Source of the DNA: SHAN690 sp040221375
GTDB taxonomy: Bacteria > Bacteroidota > Bacteroidia > Flavobacteriales_G > Salibacteraceae
Reading direction: 5' to 3'
Length of the DNA: 64,000 nucleotides
Assembly (NCBI GenBank): GCA_040221375.1
Contig: JAVKEP010000085.1
Location: forward strand, 1-64,000
Made by a program: the position numbers and the translations under genes. How positions within the stretch are numbered: the stretch's first letter is position 1; each line of letters opens with the position of its first letter. Shown piece after piece: positions 35,187 through 45,300 of the stretch. Under the pieces are notes generated by a model. That model was not told the origin of the DNA. It searched no databases and saw only the letters and a list, made by a program, of their open reading frames with translations.

Positions 35187-35753
35187 ATGGCTCATCCGTC
35201 TCCAGGCTTCAAAGAAAAGATAATTCTAGGTATCGACCCAGGCACAAACGTCATGGGATTCGGCTTGCTGAGAGTCGCTGGTAGAGAATTGGAGCTGCTC
35301 GCGATGGGCTCCGTTCAAATGAAAGATGCAGATTACGGACTCAAGCTTAAGCGAATTTTCGAAAAGGTATTGGAGCTCATCGACCAATACCATCCGGATG
35401 AATTCGCGGTAGAAGCGCCATTCTATGGAAAAAATGTGCAATCCATGCTCAAGCTAGGCAGGGCACAGGGAGTCTCAATGGCAGCTGCATTGTACAGAGA
35501 CATTCCGATCTCTGAATACAGTCCGCGTAAAATAAAGCAGTCGATCACAGGAAGCGGCGCAGCTTCCAAGGAACAAGTCGCGGGCATGCTCCAAAAGATT
35601 CTGAAGATTGACCAATTGCCAAAATCGCTGGATGCCACGGACGGATTGGCCGTAGCGCTATGTCATTACTATCAGTCTACCAGCGCGGTGACTAAATCAG
35701 GAAGCAAAGATTGGTCGTCGTTTATTGCGAAGAATCCCGGTCGAGTGAAATGA
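35187..35753 (+). CDS. ruvC: Holliday junction resolvase RuvC
   Basis: Endonuclease that resolves Holliday junctions with RuvAB. The 188-aa protein starting at ATG 35187 has the RNase H-like core: ILGIDPGTNVMGFGLL (Asp17), FAVEAPFYGKNVQSMLKLGRAQG (Glu76), SPRKIKQSITGSGAASKEQV and SLDATDGLAVALCHY with the final acidic pair. A longer in-frame ATG would overlap the divergent gene and adds unconserved residues. The 3' end overlaps the convergent HIT gene by 32 bases. Confidence 0.95.
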   Translation: MAHPSPGFKEKIILGIDPGTNVMGFGLLRVAGRELELLAMGSVQMKDADYGLKLKRIFEKVLELIDQYHPDEFAVEAPFYGKNVQSMLKLGRAQGVSMAAALYRDIPISEYSPRKIKQSITGSGAASKEQVAGMLQKILKIDQLPKSLDATDGLAVALCHYYQSTSAVTKSGSKDWSSFIAKNPGRVK

Positions 35754-36141
35754 ATGCCTGCGAGATGCGTGCTCTTAGCTCTTCGAGTTCAGCCTCATCC
35801 AAGGTAAGTTTAGGTTTCGCGAAATTGATATCGCCGACCGTGTCTATAGGAATGAGGTGGATGTGTGCATGGGGCACTTCCAGTCCGATAACAGCAACCC
35901 CGATTCGTTCACATGACACAACTAGCTCAATTGCCTTGGCAACCCTTTGAGAGAATTGCATATACCGACCAAGGAAACTCGGCTCTAGATCGAAGAGGTA
36001 ATCGGTTTCTTCGACGGGAATGACCAATACGTGGCCACGATTGAGTGGATTGATGTCTAAAATCGCGAAAAATTCCTCGTTTCTCGCGACGAATTTTCCG
36101 GGTATCTCCCCTTTAAAAATGCGGGTGAAAACCGATGCCAT
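35722..36141 (-). CDS. HIT family nucleotide-binding protein
   Basis: A 139-aa histidine-triad protein, expected to hydrolyse or transfer nucleotides from small adenylylated/guanylylated substrates. Features: FTRIFKGEIPGKFVARNEE, NRGHVLVIPVEE and the triad HAHIHLIP with His91, His93, His95. It follows greA directly (stop/start overlap TAATG at 36141) and is probably co-transcribed with it. Its 3' end runs 32 bases into ruvC on the other strand. Confidence 0.93.
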   Translation of the reverse strand: MASVFTRIFKGEIPGKFVARNEEFFAILDINPLNRGHVLVIPVEETDYLFDLEPSFLGRYMQFSQRVAKAIELVVSCERIGVAVIGLEVPHAHIHLIPIDTVGDINFAKPKLTLDEAELEELRARISQAFISLDRDSSQ

Positions 36142-36614
36142 TACCTAGAAATCTCCAGTACCTCAAACTGCATGATGCCGCTTGGCACTTGGATTTCGGC
36201 AATTTCGCCCACCTTCTTGCCAAGTAGTCCTTTTCCGATGGGAGAATCAACGCTTATTTTGCCTTCCCTCAGATTGGCTTCATTCTCCGCAACCAATTGA
36301 TAGTTGAACTCTTTTTTCATCGAGAGGTTCATCAAACGCACCTTAGACAAAATCAAGATCTTGTCTGTGGTCATCTGCTTCTCGTCAATAACGCGCGCGT
36401 TGCTAAGCACTTGATTGAGCTTGCCAATCTTTAACTCGAGCAAGCCTTGTGCTTCCTTAGCTGCGTCGTACTCAGCGTTTTCGGAAAGGTCTCCCTTATC
36501 GCGGGCCTCTGCTATTTGCCTTGAAATCGAAGGGCGCTCTACCGTTTCGAGATGGTGCAATTCTTCCTTCAGCTTCTTCAATCCCTCTTCTGTATAATAC
36601 CTGATCTCTGACAT
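36141..36614 (-). CDS. greA: transcription elongation factor GreA
   Basis: Rescues backtracked RNA polymerase by stimulating transcript cleavage. N-terminal coiled coil (YTEEGLKKLKEELHHLE; GDLSENAEYDAAKEAQG, which holds the acidic tip residues) and C-terminal FKBP-like domain (DSPIGKGLLGKKVGEIAEI). The length of 157 aa is standard. First gene of a two-gene unit with the HIT protein. Confidence 0.96.
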   Translation of the reverse strand: MSEIRYYTEEGLKKLKEELHHLETVERPSISRQIAEARDKGDLSENAEYDAAKEAQGLLELKIGKLNQVLSNARVIDEKQMTTDKILILSKVRLMNLSMKKEFNYQLVAENEANLREGKISVDSPIGKGLLGKKVGEIAEIQVPSGIMQFEVLEISR

Positions 36615-36649
36615 GTGACCGTAATTTGGTTATGACATCCAAAAACAAA

Positions 36650-36672
36650 GGAACCGCTCAACGAACGGTTCC
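36650..36672 (-). terminator. terminator of the receptor-giant protein-PorV-like unit
   Basis: Inverted repeat GGAACCG / CGGTTCC with a 9-base loop, followed on the minus strand by TTTGTTTTTG. It lies 28 bases after the PorV-like gene stop. Confidence 0.75.
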
Positions 36673-36699
36673 AAGCACAAAATTATATAAAAATTAAAG

Positions 36700-37794
36700 T
36701 TATATCCTCAAGCGAAGCCCGAAGCTATGGGTGCCGCCTAACGGATTAGCAAAGCGATAAGCGTAGTCAATGCTGAGGCCGCTCTCGTCTTCTCCGTTAA
36801 ATGGAAGCATGAGCGAGACGCCCATGGTAGGTCCTGTATTGGCGTTGAGTCGTTTGCCAGGCCCTAATTCAGAAAAGATGCTCGATTCGTAAACCAATCC
36901 GGCTCTAACTGCCACGTATTGCTTGAAGCCGAACTCTACGCCTCCGCGAATTTGATCTTGAGAAAACGAATTCGATGTGAACGTACCTGCCAGGGTCAAG
37001 CGATAATCGCTCGGCATTTCGCCGTCACCCAATTCAGCACCTTCTTCAAGCTCAACAGGCATCAAGTAAAAATCATACGAGGCACCTATATTTAAAAGTG
37101 CGGGCATTTCGAAGCTTTCAGCCCGTTGATTCAAGGTAAATTCTGCGTCTTGCAAAAGAACCACCTCAGAAAGTCCGTCACCAGAGTAACGCATTTTCGG
37201 ACCGACATTTCGCAGCGCTATACCAAACTTCATTCGGTCGTAATCGCCGGTAACGTATCGAATACCAGCATCCAACGCAACGCCTTGTGCGCCTACATCA
37301 TTGATGGATTCTGAAATGATTCGAATCGCTCCTCCGCCGTGAATACTATTTGAAAAGCTTCGTGCATAGGCTAAAGAAAGGTTGAGAAATTGTGGACTGA
37401 ACGTTCCTTGACCTCCGTCAGGGTTGTCTGTAGTGGTCACTTCGATGTTTCCAAAGCTCATCGCATTGACACAAATACCAAGTACACCCGACTCACCTAC
37501 GCGCTGACCCAAGGCGAGCGAGTTGATGCTGATGTCTGATCCTGAAAAGAGCATGACATTGCTATAGTACAATTCGGTTTTATTGATGGCACTGAGTCCA
37601 GAAATGTTCAAATTGAACGCCTCTACTCCGGTAACGAAGGCCGAATTGGCTCCACCAAATCCACCGCTTCGAGCCCATGGATTGATCAGAAGTTCATTGG
37701 CTCCCGCCTGTCCGATCCTCTCCTTGTTTCCGGCGAAGGAAGAAAGGGATGCAACGGTCAGGAATGCTGCTACGATATATTTCATATTTCTCAT
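36700..37794 (-). CDS. PorV-like outer-membrane barrel protein
   Basis: A 364-aa protein (start at the ATG of MRNMKYIV; a second ATG three codons later is possible; the upstream frame to 37857 lies in the preceding gene). The signal peptide ends SSFAG. The mature N-terminus AGANELLINPWARSGGFGGA and the FNLNISGLSA region are typical of the PorV/UPF0164 group of FadL-like barrels. These accompany type IX secretion and other exported cargo in Bacteroidota. It ends FGLRLRI as an outer-membrane barrel should. It lies 20 bases after the giant protein gene. Whether it is PorV itself or a dedicated paralogue is undecided; I favour a dedicated paralogue. Confidence 0.78.
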   Translation of the reverse strand: MRNMKYIVAAFLTVASLSSFAGNKERIGQAGANELLINPWARSGGFGGANSAFVTGVEAFNLNISGLSAINKTELYYSNVMLFSGSDISINSLALGQRVGESGVLGICVNAMSFGNIEVTTTDNPDGGQGTFSPQFLNLSLAYARSFSNSIHGGGAIRIISESINDVGAQGVALDAGIRYVTGDYDRMKFGIALRNVGPKMRYSGDGLSEVVLLQDAEFTLNQRAESFEMPALLNIGASYDFYLMPVELEEGAELGDGEMPSDYRLTLAGTFTSNSFSQDQIRGGVEFGFKQYVAVRAGLVYESSIFSELGPGKRLNANTGPTMGVSLMLPFNGEDESGLSIDYAYRFANPLGGTHSFGLRLRI

Positions 37795-37814
37795 CTCTTT
37801 GCTCTTTTGTTCAA

Positions 37815-40800
37815 TTAGAAGGAGTTCAGGTCGATCGGACGAAGTACACCAAACCATTTGATCACCTTCTCACCAATTCCAGGAACATTAATATGTATAA
37901 TGTACAATCCACTTGCGATGGTGATGTTGTCCTGGTTCTTCAAATTCCAGTCGATGCTGGTAGTGGTGGCATCATCCTTCTCAAACGTCCTCACTAAGGT
38001 ACCGTTCACCGTGAATATGTTGATCGTACACGTTTTCGGGAGGTTGATGATCTTCACCAAATAGTCCAATCGTTGTTGCTCGTATGCGCTGTACGCATAA
38101 TATGGATTCGGTACGGTCTTGATGTCTTGAAGGGCATCTTCCCCTATACCGAGGTCAATGGTAGGAGCCACCTTGTACGTGTTGAAATTATACAAAGGCA
38201 ATCCTTTGTTGATGGTTTCAATCAACAGCAATCCTCCCGACGCACTATTCGACCCTGCCGCGATGGCCTCAAACGTTTGGCCTTTAAAGAATTCGCGCGA
38301 CACAATGCTAGTATCACCGTTCGTATTAATGCTGTATTGGTTCACATCCACGCTTCCTTGCGACACGTAGTACGTTTGCCCTGCGACGATAGAAGATGCT
38401 GCAACTCCACTTTTAGAAGGAGAGTAAGGGCGGTAAGGGCGCGATGAGCGAAGTTTGATGGTTACGTGGTTATTCCCAGAATTACCCCACATCTCAGCCC
38501 CGAAGGCGAGAACAGGATATCCGACCCACGCACCGGCTCGCATCACAGACATGTAGTACTGGTAAATGTCGTTGTTGGGATCAAACAAGGCTCCCGCTGC
38601 GTTGCGATTGAATCGGCTGAGATTCCTGAACATAAAGTTTCCACCGTCATACGAAGGCATCAGCTGATCGGGATCCTCCAACTTTGATCCATCCTCTAAA
38701 TTGTCTCGGAAGACGTACACCATATGCATTCCGCCGAAACGCAATTCATTGAACAGAGGTTCAGTCAACTTATCGGTAGGATTCCACTGCATGTCTGCAC
38801 CGTTCTCGCTTCCCAACCAGGAGTTTTCCGAAAACGCCATGTTCAGGCGCTGTCCGGTCTCGATATCGACTGCATACCCAGGAAACCAGCCCATACCTGT
38901 AGATAATTCACCTAAGGTCAAATCACTCTCCGCAGGAATCAATGACGTGAAATGATTCTGATCCAACTGGGGCACTTCGTCCAAGATTGGACCAAGCGTT
39001 TGGCTACCTCCGAAAGTAGCCTGATCAACATTACAATCAGGATCCAATTGGTTTCTGCCGTCCTTGTCGACGGATAGCGCCTTGCGCATTTCGCCCCTTA
39101 CGGCACCACCTGCCGTCAAGCTTCCATTGTCTTCAGCTTCTAGCACGGCGCATCGAGTCCATAGTGACTTGTCGGTGGTAAAGACGATGTCGACGCTAGG
39201 AATTTTGTCCAATCCAGACTGAATCACGATGTTCTTCGCATACAATCGTGCCTTTCCACTGGAAGTTGGGAACATTGGGATCGGGTGGGCCGTATCGTAC
39301 GAAGCGAGAGGAAACGGTGTCCACGTTCGGTTGACGATATTTTCCCATTCCTCATCGGGATCGATAAAGGAGTTACACCCGATGTCAGCACACGCGTCGC
39401 CATCTTCTTCTTGGAAGCCTGGTTGTGCATCTGCATAAAATGTCCCTGCTTTGATCCAGTTCTGAATTCCAGACGCATCAACGTCGACGATACCGCTCAG
39501 CCACTGGTCTGATTCATCATCAAACTGAATATCAAAGCCCACGTAACCGTTGTTGACGGTTGCTGCGTCAAAAGCAGGATGGCCCGGGCCAACTGTCAAG
39601 GACAGTCCCAAGTCAAACATGATCTGCTCATTGGCTTGACGAATTGTTTGCGAAGCTTTAACTGTATCAATTGGTGTGGCAGAGTTGCGCTCATATAACA
39701 CCCATGTCAAGTCATAAAAATCTTGATCTGACGTGGTGTCAATGAACTGAATCGTAAACTCTCCAGGTGGAATGATCAATGGATCTACCACTTTTAGAGC
39801 AACGGGGCCTTCGCCTGCTTCATATGTCAGGTCCTCAGTAACCCAATCTTCGGGGTTGGTAGAGAACTCTTGGAGTACAGAGTCTAGATAATCTTCTTTG
39901 ACATTCGCGAAATTTCCTCCATTGCCAAGTCCTTCAACTCTTTCAATCTCAATACCATCTCCGTACTGTGAATTCAGTTGCACACCATCGAATTCCATGT
40001 GAGTCTTATGAGGAATCGCCTCGATTACCCGCACAGGACCAGAAGGTGCTTTACGACTCGCAAGGTAGGGAAGCTTTTGGCCGTCTAACTTGGGCGGGTC
40101 CGAAGAAGGGTCGTACTCTCCTTCAAGGTATTGCAAGTTCCCTTCTCCATCTCCATGGCGGTTGTAGGCATAGGCCACTGCCATAAAGTAGTAGGTCTTA
40201 TGGTTAATGAGTCGAGAATCTGTCGTAGAGAATAAATCTTCTCGCACTCTGAACGAGTGACGGATGCCTTCGTTTTCACCGTCCACTTTCACAATCGGTA
40301 CGTCCTGTCCGATTTGAGAATTGAACTCGTAGTTCACCAATTTATCTACGCCGTTCGCGATGTCTACTTGAGCGACCAAGCGAGCCTTATCGGCGTCGTT
40401 AAGATCGTTGGTTCCAACAGAACCGTCTGCCAACTGATAGATTTGGTACCCTTCAAATTTGTAGGTCGCAAACAAAGCCTTCTCCTTATCGGTCAACGCC
40501 AAATCGTTCACTCCGTCGTCGTTCGTATCCACGGAATCAGGGGCGGCCAAGAACGGATCAACGCTGGCATATCCTTCGTTGTAGTTATTCGAATTCAAGG
40601 GGTTTGAGAGCATCAAAATGACCTCACGATCAAGCTCCTGAGTAGAGACATCAGGTGCATCTGGTCCATCAAGAATCTCGAAGCAAGAATCAAACAAGGC
40701 CTGTGTTTTGTCATCCGCACGTCGCATTAGCTCGACTGACTCCAAACGACCTCCTGAAGAAGCCTGCATCCAAACTACACCGACTGTAATGTTGTTGACG

Positions 40801-42335
40801 GCGCCTGGACCTAATCGGAACGGACCTGAAGACTGAACAAATCGTCGATCCGCAGGAAGGTTACCTGCTGAGTACTCAGTCCAAGAGCCTTGACCAGGAT
40901 CTACCCCGTCAGTACCCCAATGCTTTGGATCCGTATCGCCAGGGAACATATATCCAGCAGGAATTGCGTTAGGGTTGGTCGGGTCGTAGCCGTTTCCACC
41001 AAATGTCATTGGCGTACCATCTTTCCAAATACCCCTCAAGAAGTTGTAGTAATCGGTAGCGGAGCTAGGGTCACCAATCGGACCTGATGCGTTGTTGTGG
41101 AAAAGGAATTTACGCATTCCATATCGTTCGTTGTCGATGATGCCATCACCATAGCCGGCACCTTGTCCTTTGTAGACAATTCCGTCATCTGCTTTCGCCG
41201 ATGTATAGTCATCGCACAAGCAATTGTCCTTACCGTCATTGGCTTGGAATGGACCTTGGAAAAAGTCAACTCCAATGGCGGGGGGACTGGTTCCGTACCC
41301 AAATACACCACCCGCGTCTTGATCTTCATCGTCTCCGTTGTAGAAGAAACCTAAGCCTCTTTTCACATCGACTCCGACGTAGTCATCTTGGGCATTTCCT
41401 AGGTCGCCATCCACCCATTGTCCGAAGTAGGTTTCAGACAACTCAAACGTAGAGCGATTGATTAATTCGTAGTTGTAAAAGGTCATGTTGTTGACCTCAT
41501 CCGTGGTGGCAAAGGCAAAAGCTTGTGCTCGGATTTCCATTCCGATGGATTGCCCACCTGATTCGGTGTGGATGTTTCCCTTGTCGTTGAAGACCCACCA
41601 GATGTTCTGGTCACCGTAAATATCACGCACCCTTCTGCTGCAATCGCTCTTCCCGACCAATACGTAGCCTGGATAATCACCATCACCTTCTGGGTCGTAG
41701 TCACCGTCGCCGTCCCTGTCATAAAATGGAGCGAGGTAATAATCCTCGTTATACGGTTCGAAATTTCGACCGTGAGCAGGCCATTCTTCGATCACGCTCG
41801 GGATGCTGTAGCCTGGATATATCGTTTCTTGGGTGTTCGTTCCGTTTTCTTGATCAAACTGGCCAGCTTCCCACCATGCAGAAAACTCAGCGACCATGGA
41901 TCGGGATGTTTCCCAATGGCGATCATAATCCGTACAAGTCTGCTGGTCGATTTCCGCGTCAACGGTACTCAGCGGTCCGGTCCAATAATCGTTACCAATC
42001 TGACGGAAACGGAGGGCAGCAACTTTAAACTGGCCAGAAATATCCTGACCGGCTAGCCAAAGCGACCCCGCAAAGAGTGAAGTCTTATTGGATCCTTTTG
42101 GAATCTCGTATCGCGCTCGGTTAAAATCCCACCACATATCACCACCACTCTGGATCAATGCCCGAGTGTTGTTGATATCAAGCTCTGTGGCTGCAGTGGC
42201 TGGATTACAATTCGCCGCTACCGTAGGTGGGTTATCACCGCCTTTGTTCTGTTTCTCGTATTTGTACCGCTCTGCGTGGGCGCTGAATACAACGCTCAGG
42301 AGTACAATGCTGCTCAGTATGGTTCTCATTTTCAT
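37815..42335 (-). CDS. giant exported protein with FlgD-like C-terminal domain
   Basis: A 1506-aa exported protein (start ATG 42335; the longer frame opens with TTG). The signal peptide ends SAHAE. Early in the mature chain is ALIQSGGDMWWDFNRARYE. At about residues 200-222 an Asp-rich loop, DRDGDGDYDPEGDGDYPGY, resembles thrombospondin type 3 calcium loops. The C-terminal about 90 residues resemble the FlgD Ig-like/type IX-type tail: TVPNPYYAYSAYEQ, INIFTVNGTLVRTFEKD, NITIASGLYIIHINVPG. It probably reaches the surface or periplasm with the help of the adjacent barrel. No enzyme motif recognised. Gaps to neighbours are 14-20 bases. Confidence 0.78.
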   Translation of the reverse strand: MKMRTILSSIVLLSVVFSAHAERYKYEKQNKGGDNPPTVAANCNPATAATELDINNTRALIQSGGDMWWDFNRARYEIPKGSNKTSLFAGSLWLAGQDISGQFKVAALRFRQIGNDYWTGPLSTVDAEIDQQTCTDYDRHWETSRSMVAEFSAWWEAGQFDQENGTNTQETIYPGYSIPSVIEEWPAHGRNFEPYNEDYYLAPFYDRDGDGDYDPEGDGDYPGYVLVGKSDCSRRVRDIYGDQNIWWVFNDKGNIHTESGGQSIGMEIRAQAFAFATTDEVNNMTFYNYELINRSTFELSETYFGQWVDGDLGNAQDDYVGVDVKRGLGFFYNGDDEDQDAGGVFGYGTSPPAIGVDFFQGPFQANDGKDNCLCDDYTSAKADDGIVYKGQGAGYGDGIIDNERYGMRKFLFHNNASGPIGDPSSATDYYNFLRGIWKDGTPMTFGGNGYDPTNPNAIPAGYMFPGDTDPKHWGTDGVDPGQGSWTEYSAGNLPADRRFVQSSGPFRLGPGAVNNITVGVVWMQASSGGRLESVELMRRADDKTQALFDSCFEILDGPDAPDVSTQELDREVILMLSNPLNSNNYNEGYASVDPFLAAPDSVDTNDDGVNDLALTDKEKALFATYKFEGYQIYQLADGSVGTNDLNDADKARLVAQVDIANGVDKLVNYEFNSQIGQDVPIVKVDGENEGIRHSFRVREDLFSTTDSRLINHKTYYFMAVAYAYNRHGDGEGNLQYLEGEYDPSSDPPKLDGQKLPYLASRKAPSGPVRVIEAIPHKTHMEFDGVQLNSQYGDGIEIERVEGLGNGGNFANVKEDYLDSVLQEFSTNPEDWVTEDLTYEAGEGPVALKVVDPLIIPPGEFTIQFIDTTSDQDFYDLTWVLYERNSATPIDTVKASQTIRQANEQIMFDLGLSLTVGPGHPAFDAATVNNGYVGFDIQFDDESDQWLSGIVDVDASGIQNWIKAGTFYADAQPGFQEEDGDACADIGCNSFIDPDEEWENIVNRTWTPFPLASYDTAHPIPMFPTSSGKARLYAKNIVIQSGLDKIPSVDIVFTTDKSLWTRCAVLEAEDNGSLTAGGAVRGEMRKALSVDKDGRNQLDPDCNVDQATFGGSQTLGPILDEVPQLDQNHFTSLIPAESDLTLGELSTGMGWFPGYAVDIETGQRLNMAFSENSWLGSENGADMQWNPTDKLTEPLFNELRFGGMHMVYVFRDNLEDGSKLEDPDQLMPSYDGGNFMFRNLSRFNRNAAGALFDPNNDIYQYYMSVMRAGAWVGYPVLAFGAEMWGNSGNNHVTIKLRSSRPYRPYSPSKSGVAASSIVAGQTYYVSQGSVDVNQYSINTNGDTSIVSREFFKGQTFEAIAAGSNSASGGLLLIETINKGLPLYNFNTYKVAPTIDLGIGEDALQDIKTVPNPYYAYSAYEQQRLDYLVKIINLPKTCTINIFTVNGTLVRTFEKDDATTTSIDWNLKNQDNITIASGLYIIHINVPGIGEKVIKWFGVLRPIDLNSF

Positions 42336-42355
42336 AATCAAAAGTCTTTGGTTCG

Positions 42356-45300
42356 TTAGAAGTTCACTCTTAAACCAAGTCTTATTCTTCTAGGTAACTG
42401 CCAGTTCGTAGGATTCCACAACTTCATCGTATAGTAGTCCGTAAAGCTTCCAGGACTGATCTGCGAATCCACAAATACATTTCCGATCGGTGAATTCAAG
42501 TAGCCGTCATCATCGGGATTACCCGTGGCGCGGTATACGTTGTTCACGTTTCTTGCATTCAACAGGTTCAACACCTGCACGTATGCATTAAAATTCAATT
42601 CTTTCCCTGCGATCTCTTGGGTAAAATCACGGTCAAACACGAAGTCGAATCGGAAGGTCCAAGGAAGGGACGCACTGTTGATCGCTCCTTTCTGCAAGGG
42701 AGAAGGGTTGTTAGCAAAAAGTGCCGTTGAAGTATAGTTTGATTGCGGGTTATACGGTTCTCCAGACCCTGCTCTGAGTTGGAGGTTGAATCCCGTGTTC
42801 TTCAAAATTTGATTATCACCTATAACCGGACCGTTATAATCACCCCCATCTGCATATCGGTAATCGATGTTTGCCACGATGGCGTGTCTTTGGTCGTATG
42901 AAAGACGAATCGGGGCGCGCAAATTTGGCTGGCCGCTACGCGCTAGGTTTAACTGGCTGGTAGATCCAGAGCCAGTTCCCTCGGCGTACTGCAACGTGTA
43001 AGAAGCTCGAATAGATAGGTTGTTCGTTCTTCTCAAGTCGTAGCTCACGGTCAATCCCTTCACCGTTGCAAAGTCAATGTTGTCATACGAACGGTACTCG
43101 ATAGGATAGGCATCGAACACACGTACTACCTGCACCATGTCTCTGGACTCACGGTAGAAAGCAGAAATCTTTAACGCCATGGATGCGGTCAATGCTTGTT
43201 GGAAACCAACTTCATAGTCAATCGTCTTTTCTGGCTTCAAATTCGGGTTATCCAACTCGGCTAGACTTGCACGGCTCTGCAAGAAATAGTAATCCGAAGG
43301 ATCCAAACGATTCCCGGTAGTTGGACGCTTAGTCAACACATCGTAATGTGCAAAGAAGTTTGCTTCGTCGGAGATTGGAAAGCTGAATGCCACACGAGGC
43401 ATGAAGTTGGTCTGAGGCTTGTAATCTTCAAACGACCCAGCACGAACGTCGACGCTGTTGTTCGATTCTCTGTAGTTGACCCCTCCGTCGTCCGACACCA
43501 AGAGTGGCGCTGGAAGTCCATTGGATACGCGAAGCGAAGATGCGTCTGATAATTCGGCGCCTTCTGGGCTGTACCACGTACTTCCGTCACGGTATCCAAG
43601 AATTGCCGTTGGGTTTTGGACGTTGTCTACGTATACCACGTAGTCTTCGCCAATGTTTCCTGGGTGGGCTGTTACGCCTTCGTCAAGATAAGTGAAGCTT
43701 TCGTCCTCTCCGGCTTTGATTGTAGGGAACAAAACATACTGGTCCTTCAAGACTTGTTGGTTTGCATCAAACCGGTCTACGCGCATTCCAATTCGGAAGA
43801 TCAAATCATCAAATTCAAACTTATCCTCGATGAAACCGGCCACATAAATCGGCTGGTAAGGAGAAATTGGACGCGTCAAGTTTCCAAAATCATCGCGCTC
43901 AGTGAAGAAGGAATTAAAATCTGATGCGGCTCCTGAGGTGCGATTACCATAAGGGTCGTATCCATAGTAGCTGATCAAGCTTCCTACACCGCCTCGGTAC
44001 AGCTCATCTGGAGAGAAATACTCCAACCTGAAGGTAGATGGGTCAAGGGAATAAACATCCAAGAAGTCAACGCCGTCAGGATTCAAACCTGTATTCTTTC
44101 GTAAGTTGTAATCGATGAAGCTCTGCGCCTCTGTTTCTAAACTAGCATCGTACTCACCCGGTGATGCGTTGAGTCGCGTGTATGAAATGGTCGGACCTGG
44201 GTAGGTGATGATCGGGTTTGACTTATCCAACTGATCCACGTGGGTGTTGGCGTTAAGACGTGCGATGGACCACAAGCCTGCTGGGCTGATGCTGTAGGAC
44301 CTATCAACCCGCTGCTCATACTCAAACCCAACGATGAACTGGTGATTTCCGATATCGGCCGAACCTTGTCCAGATATTCTGATTTGATTGGTAACCGCTT
44401 CTAAGTAGTTATTAGAAGCAGAGCTACGCGCATTGGTGACATCATCGTTTGAAACCCACATTCCGTAGACATCAGCTAGATTATCTCCATTGAGAAGTCC
44501 TCCACCTTGTTGGATTTGGTTGTAATTGGTGAAGGCGAACGCTTGGTCTTGATCGTAAATCGGATTTCCTTCTTCATCAAAGCCTTCCCATCCGTACAGC
44601 TCGTAGTAACGTTGGGTGAATTTAGACAAGTTAGGATTGGCCGTTCCCGGTTCAAACGTGATCAGGGTATCGCGATAGGTCTGTTGAATCGCGCCAAAAA
44701 TTCCGGTCAAGCTATCAAACCCTGGCGTGTAATCCGCTCCTTGATACACATTGAATTTTCCCACATAACCGTAATCAAAGAACCGGTCTTCATGATCGGG
44801 GTTCCATCGACGGTCATATTGTTGGCTGTAGTCAGCCTGAATAGTGTAGAAGGCATTCTTAATGAGAGACGACGAAGACTCCTCATCTTGATCTGCATTT
44901 TTGAAACGCTGCGTGAAGCGCGCATATGCCCTCCAATCCAAACTGGTTTGCTCAGGATATTCATCATAAGCAAAGAGTGCTTGATTGTAGTTGTATCGTT
45001 TGTTCTTATTGTAGTTCAGACTACCCCCGAACGTCAAGTTGGTAGAAGAGGTAGTAACCACATCAATTTTAGCCGCAAGGTTGGCACCTACATTATCTGT
45101 ATTGGGGCGAGCTTTCACATTCTCAAAATCATCCAGGCGCAAAAAGGCTGAATTATAGAGGATTGAGTTCTGCGTAAATCCAGAACGAACTGGGGATTCG
45201 CGAAGCGCAGCCAAGCTTTCATCCTTGATTTTCCATGCGCCCACTGCAGAAGGTCTAGAATCTCGATTACTGGTCACGTTTCCAGAGAGGAAAAATCCAA

